Shown here: positions 34,500-47,797 of the stretch, piece after piece
Numbering within the stretch: position 1 is the first letter of the stretch
Layout: every line of letters starts with the position of its first letter
From: Liolophura sinensis
Lineage: Eukaryota; Mollusca; Polyplacophora; Chitonida; Chitonidae
DNA: 64,000 bases
Reading direction: 5' to 3'
Assembly (NCBI RefSeq): GCF_032854445.1
Contig: NC_088299.1
Location: 8,859,608 to 8,923,607, forward strand
Notes under the pieces: generated by a model
Databases searched by the model: none
Told to the model about the DNA's origin: nothing
Seen by the model: only the letters and a program-made list of their open reading frames with translations
Program-made: the position numbers and the translations under genes

Positions 34500-36180
34500 T
34501 AAACTGTATTGATATAAAGCGACTTAGCATTGAGTGGGCTAACAGTGAAGACAGTACTTTGAACTGATAAGCAGGGAGTTAATTTGAACCGGTTGGTTAT
34601 GGAGATACCTTTAATTACATTGTATTCATGTACAGCGAGTTAACTTTGAATTACTTAGTAATGTTGTATTCATATGGTATGAGTTAACTATGAGCTGGCT
34701 GGTTACAGAGATACCATAACTAAGTAATATTACAGAAAATTAGCTTTGAGTCCGTTAAGTGAGACACCCTTAGCTACGCTGTGTTGATATGTATCCCAGT
34801 TATCTTTGATCTGGCTAGTTGTGCAGACACCCTTAACTACGCTGTGTTGATATGTATCCCAGTTATCTTTAATTTGGCTAGTTGTGCAGACACCCTTAAC
34901 TACGCTGTGTTGATATGTATCCCAGTTATCTTTGATTTGGCTAGTTGTGCAGACACCCTTAACTACTCTGTGTTGATATTTAGTTCAGCTATCTTTGATT
35001 TGGCTAGTTGTGCAGACACCCTTAACTACGCTGTGTTGATATGTATCCCAGTTATCTTTGATTTGGCTAGTTGTGCAGACACCCTTAACTACGCTGTGTT
35101 GATATGTATCCCAGTTATCTTTGATTTGGCTAGTTGTGCAGACACCCTTGAAGTCCTCATCCAGTCAAATTACATGTCAACAAAAAGTAAAACTTTTATA
35201 TATTATATTGTATATTCTTTTTAAAGCGGGAAGAGTTAAAAATGGATGTATGAAAAAAAATTAATGATTATTTTTAGTGCTTTTGGCAACTTTGAAATTT
35301 GAACCAAATCCTGTTTGGTTTTGGCACTCGGTAATTTCTGTCAATAGAGCCTTAATGACGTCACAATTGGACATTTGAGTTTGTTACTTGTGACGTCACG
35401 CAATCCATATCACGCTCTACAGGTAAGTTCGGCTATGTTCGGCCCAAGTGTTAAACGCCCTTAAAAATGCCTCATATACGTCACCGGAACACCAAATTAA
35501 TCATTTTCATATTATTTTAACTCTTCTTGTGTAAATGTGTGTAATGATAGTGAATTGGTCATAATGACATTTTCACTGAAGTAGGACTTTACGTTACCCA
35601 GTTAACTTTAAGTTGTCTAGTTGTGCAGACACCCTTAAGTAAGCCGTAGTGATATGTATCCCTGTTAGCTTTGGGTTGGCCAGTTGTGCAGACACCCTAA
35701 AGTGCTCTGTATTCATATTCAAGAATAGAGATTCTTAAGTACATTATATTGATATGTACACAGTATCACACGAAAGACGGAGAGCAGGAGAGAAGACATC
35801 TGAGACGACAAAGGTTGACCGGGCTAAGACAATTACTTTAGTGATGAATGAATGGCTAAATCATGCTAAACACACATATACATACGTACATATAATTAAC
35901 ACAAAGGCCATAGTAAGCACAAACCCGTTGTAGTAGTATAACTTCAATATTTTCAATATCAAAGCTTTCAGCTTACAATAACAATACAAAAGCAGAATTT
36001 CACTTGTGGCATCCGGTTAGTTTCGTGTTGGCTAGTTGTAGAGGCACACCTAAGTACATTGTATTGAAATGTATCCAGTTTGTACGAGTTGACTAGTTGT
36101 TTGAGACACCCTTGAGTACATTGTATTGAAATGTATCCAGTTTATAGTACGTTGTACTGTTCTGTATCCACTTTGCGCTG
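34500..36180. repeat. minisatellite field, 63 bp unit
   Basis: Six almost identical 63 bp units (TATGTATCCCAGTTATCTTT, GATTTGGCTAGTTGTGCAGA, CACCCTTAACTACGCTGTGT) occupy about 34770-35150. Diverged units lie upstream (34500-34770) and downstream (35590-35760, 36010-36175), separated by unrelated sequence. Because 63 is divisible by three the core stays open in one frame, a 147-codon frame with a 21-residue period, but codon-level signs of a gene are lacking. Confidence 0.9.
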
Positions 36181-36189
36181 AATTATCTA

Positions 36190-36426
36190 GGGGGCCTCCT
36201 TGGACGAGATGGTGAGCACGCTAGCGTGGCGAAATGTATCAGAAGCCTCTCACCAATGCGGTCACCGTGCGTTCAAGTCCAGCTCATGCTAGCTTCTTCT
36301 CCCGCAGTACACGGGAAGGTTTGTCAGCAACCTGAGTCCCTCCCGGTTCTCCCCAGTTTGCCCCCGCCATAATGCTGGGTGCCGTCTTATAAGTGAGATA
36401 TTCTTGAGTACGGCGTAAAACACCAA
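36190..36426 (+). mobile_element. SINE, full length but diverged
   Basis: Starts GGGGGCCTCCTTGGACGAG and ends GAGTACGGCGTAAAACACC with no AAAT run left. The box A region is heavily changed; box B-like GCGTTCAAGTCCAGC is retained. Confidence 0.9.
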
Positions 36427-36429
36427 GAG

Positions 36430-37430
36430 CTGTCTTGTTACATGTAGGTGCATGAGACACCATTTAAATATAGTGCACTTTTGCAGAGTAATGCACACAA
36501 TTTATTGTCTCACATTATATGGTAATACATCTAGTGTGAGCAAGATGTACAAATTACCACAGGTTCTAGGTGGGCCGCTTTAACAGCGTACGGAACCAAG
36601 ACACTTCTCTGTCACCTTCATGACGAAATACCTCCGATCCACCAGGAAAAGACAAATGCGCTGGACGATAATACATTGGATTTCTGTCGATGTTCGCCAT
36701 TAAAACACCCCATGTTTGATTTTTTGGAGCATAATTCAAACAATGTATAATTTTTCAGAAAAAAAATTGTTTTAATTACTTGAAACTCTCGTTCAAACAG
36801 AGTTTTACAGTGTAATCGGGTCTTTCAAATTGATCACGTGGTCTCATGAAACTCTGAGATAGAGGCTCGGCCGTCTGGCTTATTCATACAGGCTATGTTT
36901 GGGAATAAAGTGAAACCATCTTAAATGAGATTCTTTAATAAACATTCCCTTGAATTTTCTATTTATTTAACTTCCTGCTTTAATAATGAAGGAAAGAAAA
37001 TGATCACAAGAGATGGTTAGTTTCGTAAATAAAAAAAGAATTGGATGATACGCATGTAAAGTATATGGTAAGAGCACATTTTAGGCTATTACTAGGTCAA
37101 GCATGCTTATACATTAGTAAACTATTACGTTTTGACGTTGTTTGTATTGTTGTATGCCCTACTTTGGGAAACAGCTTTAAAAAGAGAAATGGAAAATTAT
37201 ACTAACTTGGAAAGGCGTCATTGTACTACAAACAAAAAGTTTATTTTGTTAAGGTGGGAGTTGGGGTGGGCGTTAAACTCAACCTGTTGAAGGAAGTAAA
37301 CCACTCTCTTAAAACTGAAATGTAAACATGTATATAGCTTTGATAATTTTAAATTCATCATTTTAGCAGTGGTGGAGGAGGGAAATCATATATAATGGTA
37401 GGTTAACACTTTTTAAAGAGAAATCCACCA
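36430..37430. other. intergenic, nothing recognised
   Basis: No gene or repeat recognised. Confidence 0.4.
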
Positions 37431-37432
37431 TT

Positions 37433-37468
37433 TAATGAATGAATGAATGAATGAATGAATGAATGAAT

Positions 37469-37527
<59 letters not shown>

Positions 37528-37690
37528 TTCATTCATTTATTCATTTATTTATTTGGGGGGCGGGGGGGGGGGGGGTTGGAGGGGTGAACACTTGACCATC
37601 CACAGGTTGCCGGATAGGAAGCCAGCATGAGATGGATTTGAGCTCACAGCGACCGCAGTGGTTAGAGGCTCCAGTGTCACTGCGCTTCTG
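37433..37690 (-). mobile_element. SINE fragment behind (AATG)n, (ATTT)n and poly-G runs
   Basis: About 35 bp of AATG repeats, 85 bp of ATTT repeats and a 23 bp G-rich run precede the SINE body (CCATCCACAGGTTGCCGG to box B). The normal tail is lost, so slippage seems to have replaced it. Confidence 0.8.
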
Positions 37691-38091
37691 ACACTTTAGA
37701 AAAGGATTTTAAATGTTGTAATTTACTACTATTACATGCCCGACAGACCACATTAACTTCATTCGTATCTGTTGTGGTATCTTGGACAGATTAACGGCCA
37801 TTTATCACTTCTAATTCCGCTGAATACCATGTTCTTTATTAAGGATTTTATTTCATTCTTGGTTTGAAATTTACAGTTACCATACTGTACCCACGTATGG
37901 GGCGTGTGTTTTTTTTGCATGGATTCCGTCACGCCTCCACCCACACGACTAACCAGGTGGGGCAAGGGAGAGGGGGGGGGGGTGTTGTATACGGAAGTAA
38001 ATAAGAATCAGATCAATGTAGCGACAAATCATTAAAGCAAGTCATCAATCAATCAGACCAAAAACTAGATAGGTTGGATAGGAAAAATTAC

Positions 38092-38198
38092 TGCTCCAGG
38101 TGAGGATCGAACTCACGACCTCCGCATGCCTCTTGCCATGTTACACCTGATTTTACTGTCTATAAGTACGGCGCGCTAACCGACTGAGCCACTGGAGC
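38092..38198 (-). tRNA. tRNA-Ile-UAU: tRNA-Ile (anticodon UAU) with 33 nt intron
   Basis: On the minus strand the acceptor GCTCCAG pairs with CTGGAGC (discriminator A). The D arm is GGCTCAGTCGGTTAGCGC, the anticodon stem CCGTA/TGCGG closes the loop CTTATA-A, and the T arm is GTGAGTTCGATCCTCAC. The intron (38128-38160) interrupts the loop one base after the anticodon, the canonical site. The mature length is 74 nt. TTTTT follows within 12 nt as a Pol III stop. It decodes AUA. Confidence 0.93.
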
Positions 38199-39481
38199 AG
38201 CTGCAAGAAATATTAAATATTGCGGAGGAGATTATCGAACGGCTGTATACAGATTGTGCAATGGTTTTGTATTTCAGTGCATTGCCTAGCCAGACCACTG
38301 GACATGAGGTTTGTCAGGTCTATGACGTTAGTTTATCCCATGGACTCAGGGTCTCTCCACCCATATAGATCCGGATGATACACAAACTGTAATTTACAGG
38401 TGTTTGGGTCAAGGCAAAGCGATTCACAGTTTCAGCAAATCTGTTGCTAGTCCTCGGAGTTCCTGACAGACATTTGGCAGTGGAAGAAATGTTACACAAT
38501 TTCCGGGATCGGGTACTAGACAAAGATTATTTTCAAAACTGAATGGATTGTGGTTGTCCAAAAGTTACACAGTACGCCAAATTTATCCAAATCCGTCCAT
38601 AATGTTTGTCCACAAAGTTGCAGATATTCGGATAGAATCCCCTTTCGCACAGATAATAACATAAGTACGACACAGAGGTATTTGTTCTTGTTAAATTGGC
38701 TATACCGGAAAGTTTTAGTAAAAATCTATAATCGCAACTCAAATTTTCTGCACTTCCCAAGAAAAAAAGTCACATTATTTCTTCTCAACAAATATCACAC
38801 TCCTTCCTGACCTATTAACAGTGTTAAAATGAACCAAAGTTTGAAAACGTTATTAAGCGGCCCGCTTTATAAATTTCTGTTATTATTTATCTATATATAA
38901 TTATTTTTCTATAACCCTGTATCTCCAGTGATAAGTTCCACGTAATACACAAGTATATAGTGTAATTCCAAAAACCTAAAGCTTCATATTGACCGAACAG
39001 TTCAGCATTTTATTCCACCCTCATTTAGGAATATTATAAAATGGACAGCAACGACATGCACATGTTTTCCTGTGAAGCATGTTCGTCTGAATACTTGGTA
39101 AAGTAGAGATGACTCATCACGAGAATAAAAGAACATAGTAATATTTTCTAAAGACAGTGAAATATACAATCATCTCACCAGCTTAATCTGTCTGCCAGAT
39201 AGATAACCTTAACAATATTAATCCACCAAGCCTTTGTGGTATTGTATACTTAGCAAATTATTACGTATCAGTCTTGTATACAGTGGTCCGATATTTTGTT
39301 TAAGGAGGCCTTTTTTGTATTCGTAGATGTAGGCTTAATCTGAGTGATGGGTTATGGGCATCTAAAGAGCTTGTGTTTGTTTTACTAGCCCCTTCGCATT
39401 GATCATGTTCTTACTTAGCCCCTGTCATGTCTGACTCATCCTGCTGTGAAACCTGTATATATAGCATATCATGTAACACAT

Positions 39482-39566
39482 CGGTTTCCTCCCACTTTAA
39501 TGCTGGTAACCGTTGTATAATTGAAATATTTTTGAATACGGCGTAAAACAACAATCAAATAAATTA
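39482..39566 (+). mobile_element. 5'-truncated SINE
   Basis: GGTTTCCTCCCACTTTAATG to TACGGCGTAAAACAACAATC and AAAT, inserted between two tRNA duplicons. Confidence 0.85.
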
Positions 39567-39737
39567 GTAAATATCTCCACTGAAAAGTAACTCGTACACA
39601 AGCGAGGCTGATAGTTTATGAAATATTGTTTGGGTTACATAATAGCAGAAAGTTTGCGCTAACCGAGTGTTTGCCCAGAATCTACGGTAGAACCACTTCA
39701 AACATCTCAGTATTGTCTACATGTGACAAAAAGTGAT

Positions 39738-39843
39738 TGCTCCAGGTGAGGATCGAACTCACGACCTCCGCATGCCTCTAGCCTGTAACAGCTGGCGTTA
39801 CTGTCTATAAGTACGGCGCGCTAACCGACTGAGCCACTGGAGC
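39738..39843 (-). tRNA. tRNA-Ile-UAU: tRNA-Ile (anticodon UAU) with 32 nt intron
   Basis: The mature part is identical to the copy at 38.1 kb. The intron (39774-39805) is one base shorter and differs in its middle. A TTTTT terminator lies about 6 nt downstream on the minus strand. Looks functional. Confidence 0.93.
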
Positions 39844-40164
39844 AGATGTAAACACTTGTTACCATTTCAGAGCAGATTATCGCGTCGTTGATCAGGTAAA
39901 CTGTGCAGTGGCTTTGTATTACTCGACATTACCTTGACAAAGTACTGGTAAAGATACTGCACAAGGCACAGGTGAGGAGGTCTGTCAGGCACGTGCCGCA
40001 GTTCGATGGTTTATTCCATGGAATCCGGGTTCTTACCTTTTAAACCCGACTGCCACCATAAAAGCAAAAAATCCTTGAGTATGACATTAAACTTGAATGA
40101 AATATATACATAAATCATAAAGATAAAATCTACACAATGTAGGGTACTTAATGTCATTAACTAT

Positions 40165-40285
40165 GTTCATTTTGTCTACATGTAACGATAACAATTTGTC
40201 TAGGTGTGACGAAAACAAATTGCCTAGATGTGACGAAAACAAATTGCCTAGATGTGACGAAAATAAGCTGTCTAGATGGGGTGAA
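40165..40285. repeat. 24 bp minisatellite x5
   Basis: Units of TGTGACGAAAACAAATTGCC plus TAGA. The unit resembles the single motif lying just 3' of the tRNA genes (TTGTCTACATGTGACAAAAA at 39.72 kb, TTGTCTGGATGTGATGAAAT at 40.52 kb), so it probably arose by expansion of tRNA-flank sequence. Confidence 0.8.
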
Positions 40286-40547
40286 AACAAATTTGATTTC
40301 TTTTAGAAGAAAAAGGCGTATTGTCCAGACAATTTTCAAACAACGTGTATACTTTGGCCGAATGTTTAATGTTATAATCACGGGTCCAGACTATGAGTTT
40401 CCTGCACCCAGAAATATGATCACAGACATAAATGTGAAACAAAGACATAAAAAGCTACCCTATATCTTAATGTTATTCTTATATACATATATATAAACAG
40501 CAATAAATCAAGTAAACTAATTTTGTCTGGATGTGATGAAATGTATC

Positions 40548-40604
40548 TGTTCCAGGTGAGGATCGAACTCCCGACCTCTGCATGCCTTTAGCCATGTTAC
40601 GGCA
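40548..40604 (-). pseudogene. truncated tRNA-Ile (UAU) pseudogene
   Basis: Only the 3' half remains: T arm, part of the anticodon stem and part of the intron, with a C-to-T change in the acceptor complement (GTTCCAG). Sequence then jumps to the 5' flank shared by the other copies, so box A and the anticodon are deleted. No T-run terminator follows. Confidence 0.9.
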
Positions 40605-42351
40605 AAAGTTGTAATCGTATTCCAGTGCAGAATGTCGCACCACTGTACAGTGTGCCCGACCACATTGCGACACATGTACGTGGTCAGTGTTAACCCAAAC
40701 GTTAAGTACTACATGTATATTACGTTGTTGTCAAAGTGACTGGGCAAATCGATGTTTGATAAAGCCATAATATATATAAATATACAATCTAAAATGATCG
40801 ATGAGCATCCTGGTATTAAAAAGCTACACAAACGCGTAAATACACCTCTTCCGTCATCTAAAAATAGGAATCCTTAGAGGTGAACCGCAAAGATTTTTGA
40901 TCAGAGTAAGTACTATCAGACTCGGGTCCAAGCTGACCATAGTTCTCTTGCAATGTAACAGTAGGACACCGACCCCCCACCACAGCTTCCGTTTTTCGGG
41001 AATGTAATTCTGTGTTTTTTAGGGTGTAAAGTCTTTTTTTTTTGCTGCCAGCCTGCCGTTTTTGGTGTACAGGTGTATGTTTGGTATCAAAATGGTGGAA
41101 ATTGTCTAAGCTTTGGGCAGGTATGAGTTATAGTGATGAAAGTTTGAAATTCTGAGCGAGAGTACAAAAGCAGAGAGGTGGTGATGAGGTTGCGAGTGAC
41201 GTCTCCTTGTCTGGGACTGAGCTACAGCGCTAAACGTTAACATTGCCGCTCATGGAAAATTAATAGGGGTCTATGGCCAGTAACACGTTTCCATTTTGCA
41301 CACAGAAGGTCATCACTTCTACAGGTACGAACGATAGACTACACAGCCTCGGCCCGAATTTCTGTAGGCGGCAAATCTTTCCCATGTGACCGATCGATCC
41401 ATCAGGCAACCGAATGGGCTACCGAATTCGCGATGAAATACATGGTAAGTTTACAGATAATAGGGTTATGGTCTAAAGAAATCTCAGGTTCCGCAAGCAG
41501 CAGCCTGATAAAAGGGAGATAATTTCATGATTGCCTTTACCATAAAGGTTACGCGGGCGCATTGATTTTCCTCACTATTTATGCAGTAAATTTGTCACCT
41601 TCAACCTCCAAAATATATATGCCCTATCTTTCGCGTGGTGGCATGACATAGCACCACATGTAACTTGCACTTTTCTCTACAACATATAAAAAAAACGACC
41701 TAGCTTGATCACTATTTTTGGAGCTATGCTTGGTGGAAGTGAAGTCATAATGTTTTGTTACCTTGGAAACCTCCAAGAGGGTGCGTAATAACACTGGGCA
41801 AAATGTTTTCAATTCTTCCCAAGACAAAAAAGTTCTGATATGTTTCAGCGAGGTACAAACATTTATAGTGTATTAACAACATGGATGTCTCTTTGGCACT
41901 ATTACCCATTTAGTGCTGCTTCACACTTCAGTTCGGGGACATATCTTGGACCCAATTGCTTGAATTGTGCACGTGTAACCTGAAGTGGCATCCCTAATAT
42001 CTTGGGTATTATTGGATAATATTCAATTATCTCTCTGGCATTATGCCAAAAAAATGCAACATTTGTAAATTCGTACACCATTTAATGCCGTCTACATCGG
42101 CTTCAAATGAGGACCTAAATTTTTCATTCAAAAAGAAACAGATTAGCTACACATGATACTAAGTATGATACTACATGCAGAATTTTCTTTCGTAAAGTTA
42201 GAGAGATAGGACAGACAAAATGAACGCCGGTCAAATCACAATCTACTTTGTGCACGCATCAAATTCTTCAAGAAGGTAAATGAATACACCAAAGCGGCAC
42301 CTGTCTTTGTCAACTGTGCTCATATTGTCTAAAAAGTTCAGCAAAACGTTC

Positions 42352-42458
42352 TGCTCCAGGTGAGGATCGAACTCACGACCTCCGCATGCCTCTCAAAGTG
42401 CTAAGGCTGACGTTACTGTCTATAAGTACGGCGCGCTAACCGACTGAGCCACTGGAGC
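42352..42458 (-). tRNA. tRNA-Ile-UAU: tRNA-Ile (anticodon UAU) with 33 nt intron
   Basis: The mature sequence is identical to the other intact copies. The intron is at 42388-42420, conserved at its ends (GACAGTAACGTCAGC and GAGAGGC) and variable in the middle. A TTTT terminator lies about 7 nt downstream. The LINE insertion begins 78 bp upstream of the gene. Confidence 0.93.
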
Positions 42459-42639
42459 AGCTGCTGCCAAAGTTTGTTATTCCGGAGCAGATTATCGTAT
42501 TTCAGAGCAGATTATCGTATTCCAGAGCCGAGTATTTGATTTGATTTGATTTATTCACCAGAAAGAAAGTAGAAAAGGAAGGACATCTCAATACCTCTCT
42601 GTACCTAAACCTCTTGTATCCGCATGGTTATATATAAAT

Positions 42640-42860
42640 ATATATACACACACATACACACATACATATACATACATATACATACACACCCACAAACACA
42701 CAGGCACACGCATATGTATGTACATGTACGTATATTCATACAAATACATCTTAAATATTATCGTAATGTGCAAAGTATAAGTAGGCCTATATAATAATGG
42801 TTTTTCTTAGTCAAGGTTAACACAAACAGGTATACACACACACACATAATTACATATGTA
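42640..42860. repeat. CA/ACAT-rich low-complexity sequence in the LINE 3' UTR
   Basis: Irregular ACACATACA and ATACATATA runs within the 3' untranslated part of the LINE. Confidence 0.75.
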
Positions 42861-43379
42861 CGGATACATCAGTTTGTCAACATAATACAACTTATAGCAC
42901 TCTGGCGGGAGCAGAAACCCCAAAGGGCTTATTGTATCCCATAACATGTTTAAATTTAATTGACAAGAGATGCTAACTGGTTAATACTCATATGTTGGAA
43001 TGAAGCACTTGCACATACGTACACGTGTACCTAATTATGCATACACATAGTAGTTACTACAGTAGCACCCACTCCTAAATGTAAGGATATACAGACAGTA
43101 AAGAGAATTTACATTCGTAAATATGTGTACAAATATGCACACGCACACATGTGCACTTATGTATTAATATTCATATCAATCAAGGCGACAACAATATACT
43201 ATCAAGAGAAAACGTTAAGCAAGCAACTACGTGTCGCAACTGAGTTAATTCAAAACGTATGTACAATTGTGGATGACTTGGTGTAGTAATGATTATAGCT
43301 ATATGCTTCATCAGCTGTATATTTTTCTCAGGAGTAAAGTTTTCAAAGACGATTTAAATAATGATAAAGAGGTGATTTC

Positions 43380-46300
43380 TTATAAATTGGAGGGCAGTTT
43401 ATTCCATTCGATCGGTCCTTTTATTTTACAAGTGTGTAGGGATAGATTGCTTCTATGAAATGGTCGGTGTAAGTTAAAATATGATGTTCTAGTTGGATAG
43501 CAGTGAATATCAGACTGTTTTATAAAGTAAGTACGGGTGTATAATGGAGTAATGCTAGGATTGTAGAAGTATTTGTGAACTAACTGGAGTGTCTGAAAGG
43601 TGTTAACCGCGGTAACAGGTAAGATATTATACTCAGTAAAAATAGGCGCGGTGTGTTCGTATTTATGAGAGGAGGTAATAATGCGTAATGCTCGTTTTTG
43701 AAGACGGATCAGGGGAAGAAGATGTGTTTCATAAGTATTTCCCCACACAGCATTGCAGTACGTAATATATGGGTTAATAAGTGCATAGTACAGGATGAAC
43801 AGAGTATTTTTCTTTAGGGCATATTTAATATGATTTATCACCCCTAAATTACGGGATATTTTTTTGCAGATATTATTTATGTGGTTTGTCCACGTTAATC
43901 TTTCATTGAAAGTTATACCTAAGAAATTGAAGGTCTTGATTTTTTCGATATTTACGCCTGCTATAGCCAGGAAAGGAGTAGCATGATTATTTATTCTGCG
44001 ATTGGGAGCGATGTACATAAATTTGGTTTTCTTAATATTAAGAGACAGTTTATTGCAACATAGCCAATCGTAAATTTTTTCAATTTCACGATTAAAAGTT
44101 TCCAGGAGGTGTGCTGGATCATCATTGCAAAGGACAGCACTAGTATCATCAGCAAACAATATGATATCAAGTAGAGATGAAACATCTTTAATGTCATTAA
44201 TGTATATTAAAAAGAGAAGGGGTCCTAGGATTGAGCCCTGAGGAACACCAATATTCATGTATTTAGTAGTTGATCGGCAATCGTTGTATAAAAGGCAATG
44301 TGATCTGTTTTTCAGATAATCATTAAACCATGTATTACTAAGACCTTTGACACCATAATGGTCGAGTTTTTTCAACAATACATTGTGGTCTACAGTATCA
44401 AAAGCCTTTGCAAGGTCTAGAAAAAGAGTGATGCTGTACTTATTTGTTTCTTTAGCAGTTACTAGTTTATCATATAGAGCAATTATTGCATGTGTAGTAG
44501 AGTGATGCGATCTGAAACCGAACTGTTGACTGTATATAATATCGTTCATTTCGAGGAACGTCGTCAGACAGTTAACCACCAGTTTTTCGATGATTTTGCT
44601 GAAACACGGTAAGACAGATATTGGTCGGTAATTTTTAAACTCCTTCATTTCACCCGATTTATACACTGGTGTGAGTTTAGCACTTTTCATTTTATCAGGG
44701 AATATTCCAGTTTGAAACGATAAGTTTATTATATGGGTCAGCGGTTTCGCTATTGCTGTGGCACAATACTTTACAACTGAAACACGAATCTCATCTAGGC
44801 CAGGAGAGCTATTCTTCAGTCCCATGATAACATCTACAACTTCTGCTGAGGTACAGGGATCGAGACTGAAATTTGGTACTGATGGTGTTTTGAGAAAAGT
44901 TTCAAAATTTTGCCCCATCTGCGGTATCTCCCCAGCAATAACACTTGGGGCTGTGTTAAAGTAACCATTAAAACTGTCTGCTATGTTCTGAGGATCACTG
45001 TCTTCAATATCATTTATATAAAAAGATTTAGGTAGTACATTATTACGTTTCGTCTGTATAAGTTCATTTATTATTTTCCATGTGCCCTTTATGTTATTGT
45101 TGACCAGATTAAATTGATTGTCATAATAAGATTTTCTGGAAATACGAAGTGTGTGATTTAATTTATTTCTATATGTTCTGTATTGCTTACTTATCGTGCT
45201 GTCATTATGCTTCAGGTGTAGTTTATACAATTTATTCTTTTCTTTGCATGAATTTAAAATGGCTGAGCTTATCCAAGGTTTTGTTTTTTTATTGCTATGT
45301 TTAAATTTACGGAGTGGAAAGCACTGATCATAAATGGATTTAAATTGCTCTAGAAAAGAGTCATATGCGACATTGGTATCGCTTTCATTAAACACGTGAT
45401 TCCATTTATAATTATTCAAACATGCTTTTAAGTTAAGCTTATTATTTTCAGAAAAAAGACGTTTATAGATTGGGATAGGTTTGCTTTCGTTCATATTATA
45501 TAATGGCTGACTGCTAAAATGGAAAATGGAAAAATGATTGGCTATATCAGTCAAGAGAATGCCGGAAGTCAATGCACTTTGGTGATGATTCGTAAATATG
45601 TTGTCGATCAAAGTTGCAGTCCTATCGGTTATTCTTGTGGGCTTTGTAATTTTGGGGAAAAAATGGAACGATTTAAGGTTTTCTAAGAAATACTTTGACG
45701 GTAGGTGTGTGTCTGCTTTGAATAAATCAATGTTGAAATCACCAAATATTGTACAGAGTTTGTTTTCAGGCTTGATGGTCTCCAAAATTGAGGACAGTTG
45801 ATCGTTGAAACACTTTTACCCGGTGGCCTATAAAAGATACCTATGATTTGTTTATTTTGTTTTTGAGTAGTTCCTATGAACAAACTCTCATATTCGCCAT
45901 CATCATCAACAAGACTGAGATCTTCTCTAATAAAACATTCACCCAGGCTGGTATGGACAAAAAGAACTAGGCCTCCCCCTTTTCTTTTAGAGCGAGATGA
46001 GAAGAACGATTTATAATTAGGGATATCATAAAGGTGTTCTGTTCCTGGGTTGAGCCAGCTCTCAGACATTCCTATGATTGAAAAAGGATAATCTAGACTT
46101 ATGATGTAGGACAAAATCTCAGAGTAGTGTTTTTTAAAACTTCTTGCATTTAAGTGTAACACAGAAAATGGTTTGTTTTTGCTATCTAAGAAAGGTCTTG
46201 ACAAAGTCTTAAAAGACTCTTCAAGAAAACAATTAGCCTGGTGATCGTGGATCTCTCTCCAGTAATCTTGTTCCTCGGAGGAATCGTCAGTTATATACTG

Positions 46301-46489
46301 GGTGCCATCGATTACATTTATATGTATTGGGTTAAAACAAAGATTGTCAAAGTCTAAAACTGCAGAGGTCGATATTATCACTGGGTTTACAGGATTGTTA
46401 TGCACAGTGGAGTCAGTAAAATCTATGCAATCATAAAAAGGTAACTGTTCAAGAGTCGATGTGCCCTCATCGTTGTTATTATCAGCCAT
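43380..46489 (-). pseudogene. LINE ORF2, endonuclease-reverse transcriptase, one frameshift
   Basis: Two overlapping frames cover one ORF2 of about 1,040 codons. The first (ATG at 46489) holds the N-terminal extension and the start of the APE-type endonuclease (LHLNARSF with N114, MSESWL with E143). After GKSV near 45.81 kb the frame shifts by a one-base loss and continues as FNDQLSSILE into FGDFN, DIANHF, the fingers, LFLDLAKAFD, GVPQGSILGPLLF and FADDT. It ends in WNKLPSNL. The endonuclease motif reads NHF where relatives usually have DHF. All reverse transcriptase motifs are intact. The break is recent, since no other stop is seen. Confidence 0.9.
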
Positions 46490-47379
46490 AATATTGCAAG
46501 ACAGATTTCAATGATACGGCTGATGAGAGGCATACATACTTTAAGGTCCCAATTTGAATATACACAATAATATAACAACAGTAGTGAAATAAAAAGGTGC
46601 AAATATATACACAGTGATCAAAGTGCTTACTGTACATCCTCGCTGATCGATGACTCCTGTAGGCCATGTGCAGGGATAAGATTTTAAGAGGAATAAAAAA
46701 GGAATGAAACAGGAATAAGTAAACAAAACAAAAATATAATAATTGATTACTGGAGTTTAGATTTTCTAAGACATAAAAGACAGAATTACTACAGTATGGC
46801 AGATGAGACATTCAAGTCTAACATATTTAGAAGTTTGAGATCCAATTTACAGTACTTGTGTTACACACAAACTGACACTCTGATCAAAGGGAGATTAACG
46901 TATCACATGGTATTAATAAGAGTAATTCAGATGAATACTATCAGAACAGGTTTTCTCATTGTTGGTCAAGTACCAAGATATTGAAATGCAAGATCTGTAC
47001 GTCATGGTCAAGCAGGGTGTACGTGCAAATACATAAAGGCAGTGGCATTTAATATATGATATTTATCTAATTGATTGTAATAGTTGTCACTCACAGGTGG
47101 TCAAAGGGAGATAAATGTAGTGCAGCAAGGAAATGCAATACACGCCATGTAAATGATATGAGTTAAGTATCATCATTATTAAGTACATAAATGTGGAACT
47201 GAGATAAACGTCTGCGTGACACTGTTCAGTAGTGGGTGAAAGGATGTGTTCAATTACCACATGTATAAGGAGCAAAATGATCTGATTTGTTTGTCAACTG
47301 AACTCACTTTGTCCCTGGCACCTGACAGATGACCTAACAATGCACAGCAGCAGACTGAGGGGTGCAGTTTTCAGATGGT

Positions 47380-47797
47380 TCAATCTCTCATTATTTTCCA
47401 TGGACCAGTGCCGTTCATAGGCCTAGTTTCCAGGATAACATCAGTATCAACCACTCTAATTCGTGTCTGTTTATTTTCAGTGGACCTAATTTTGTAGGCA
47501 ATGTAAGCCAATCTTCCTCGTTCTCTTTTCAGTTCTGGTGGAAGATCAGTTCTAACTGACATTTTCTTTCCTCGCAAAACGGACGTCGCCTGTAAAATCT
47601 TGTCCCTGTCACTTGTGTGCACCAATCGCATTATGATGGGCTGATGTGGGTTGGTATTACTTGGATGACTTGATTTTGGTAATCGATGAACATTGCCGAT
47701 TTGCAGTTTTTGTGCCCATTCTGCATCTAGCCCCATTTCGGTTGATAAAAATGTCCTGATAAACTGATGGGTATTTTCGATTTTGGATTTCTGAGGA
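47380..47797 (-). pseudogene. LINE ORF1, C-terminal half
   Basis: The frame carries IENTHQFIRTFLSTEMGL, IGNVHRLPK, PIIMRLVHTSDRDKILQA and MSVRTDLPPELKRER, the pattern of L1-type ORF1 RNA-binding proteins (RRM plus C-terminal domain), which form RNA particles in cytoplasm. It is cut at its 5' side by the truncation of the element. About 890 bp separate it from ORF2, unusually long for this class. Confidence 0.75.

Noticed and set aside
34781-35224. 147-codon repeat-protein frame
   Set aside because: A by-product of a 63 bp minisatellite. It decays at once outside the core, with no start context, splice sites or homology.
45683-45801. Two LINE frames as two separate genes
   Set aside because: They overlap and together cover one endonuclease domain, so they are one ORF2 with a frameshift.
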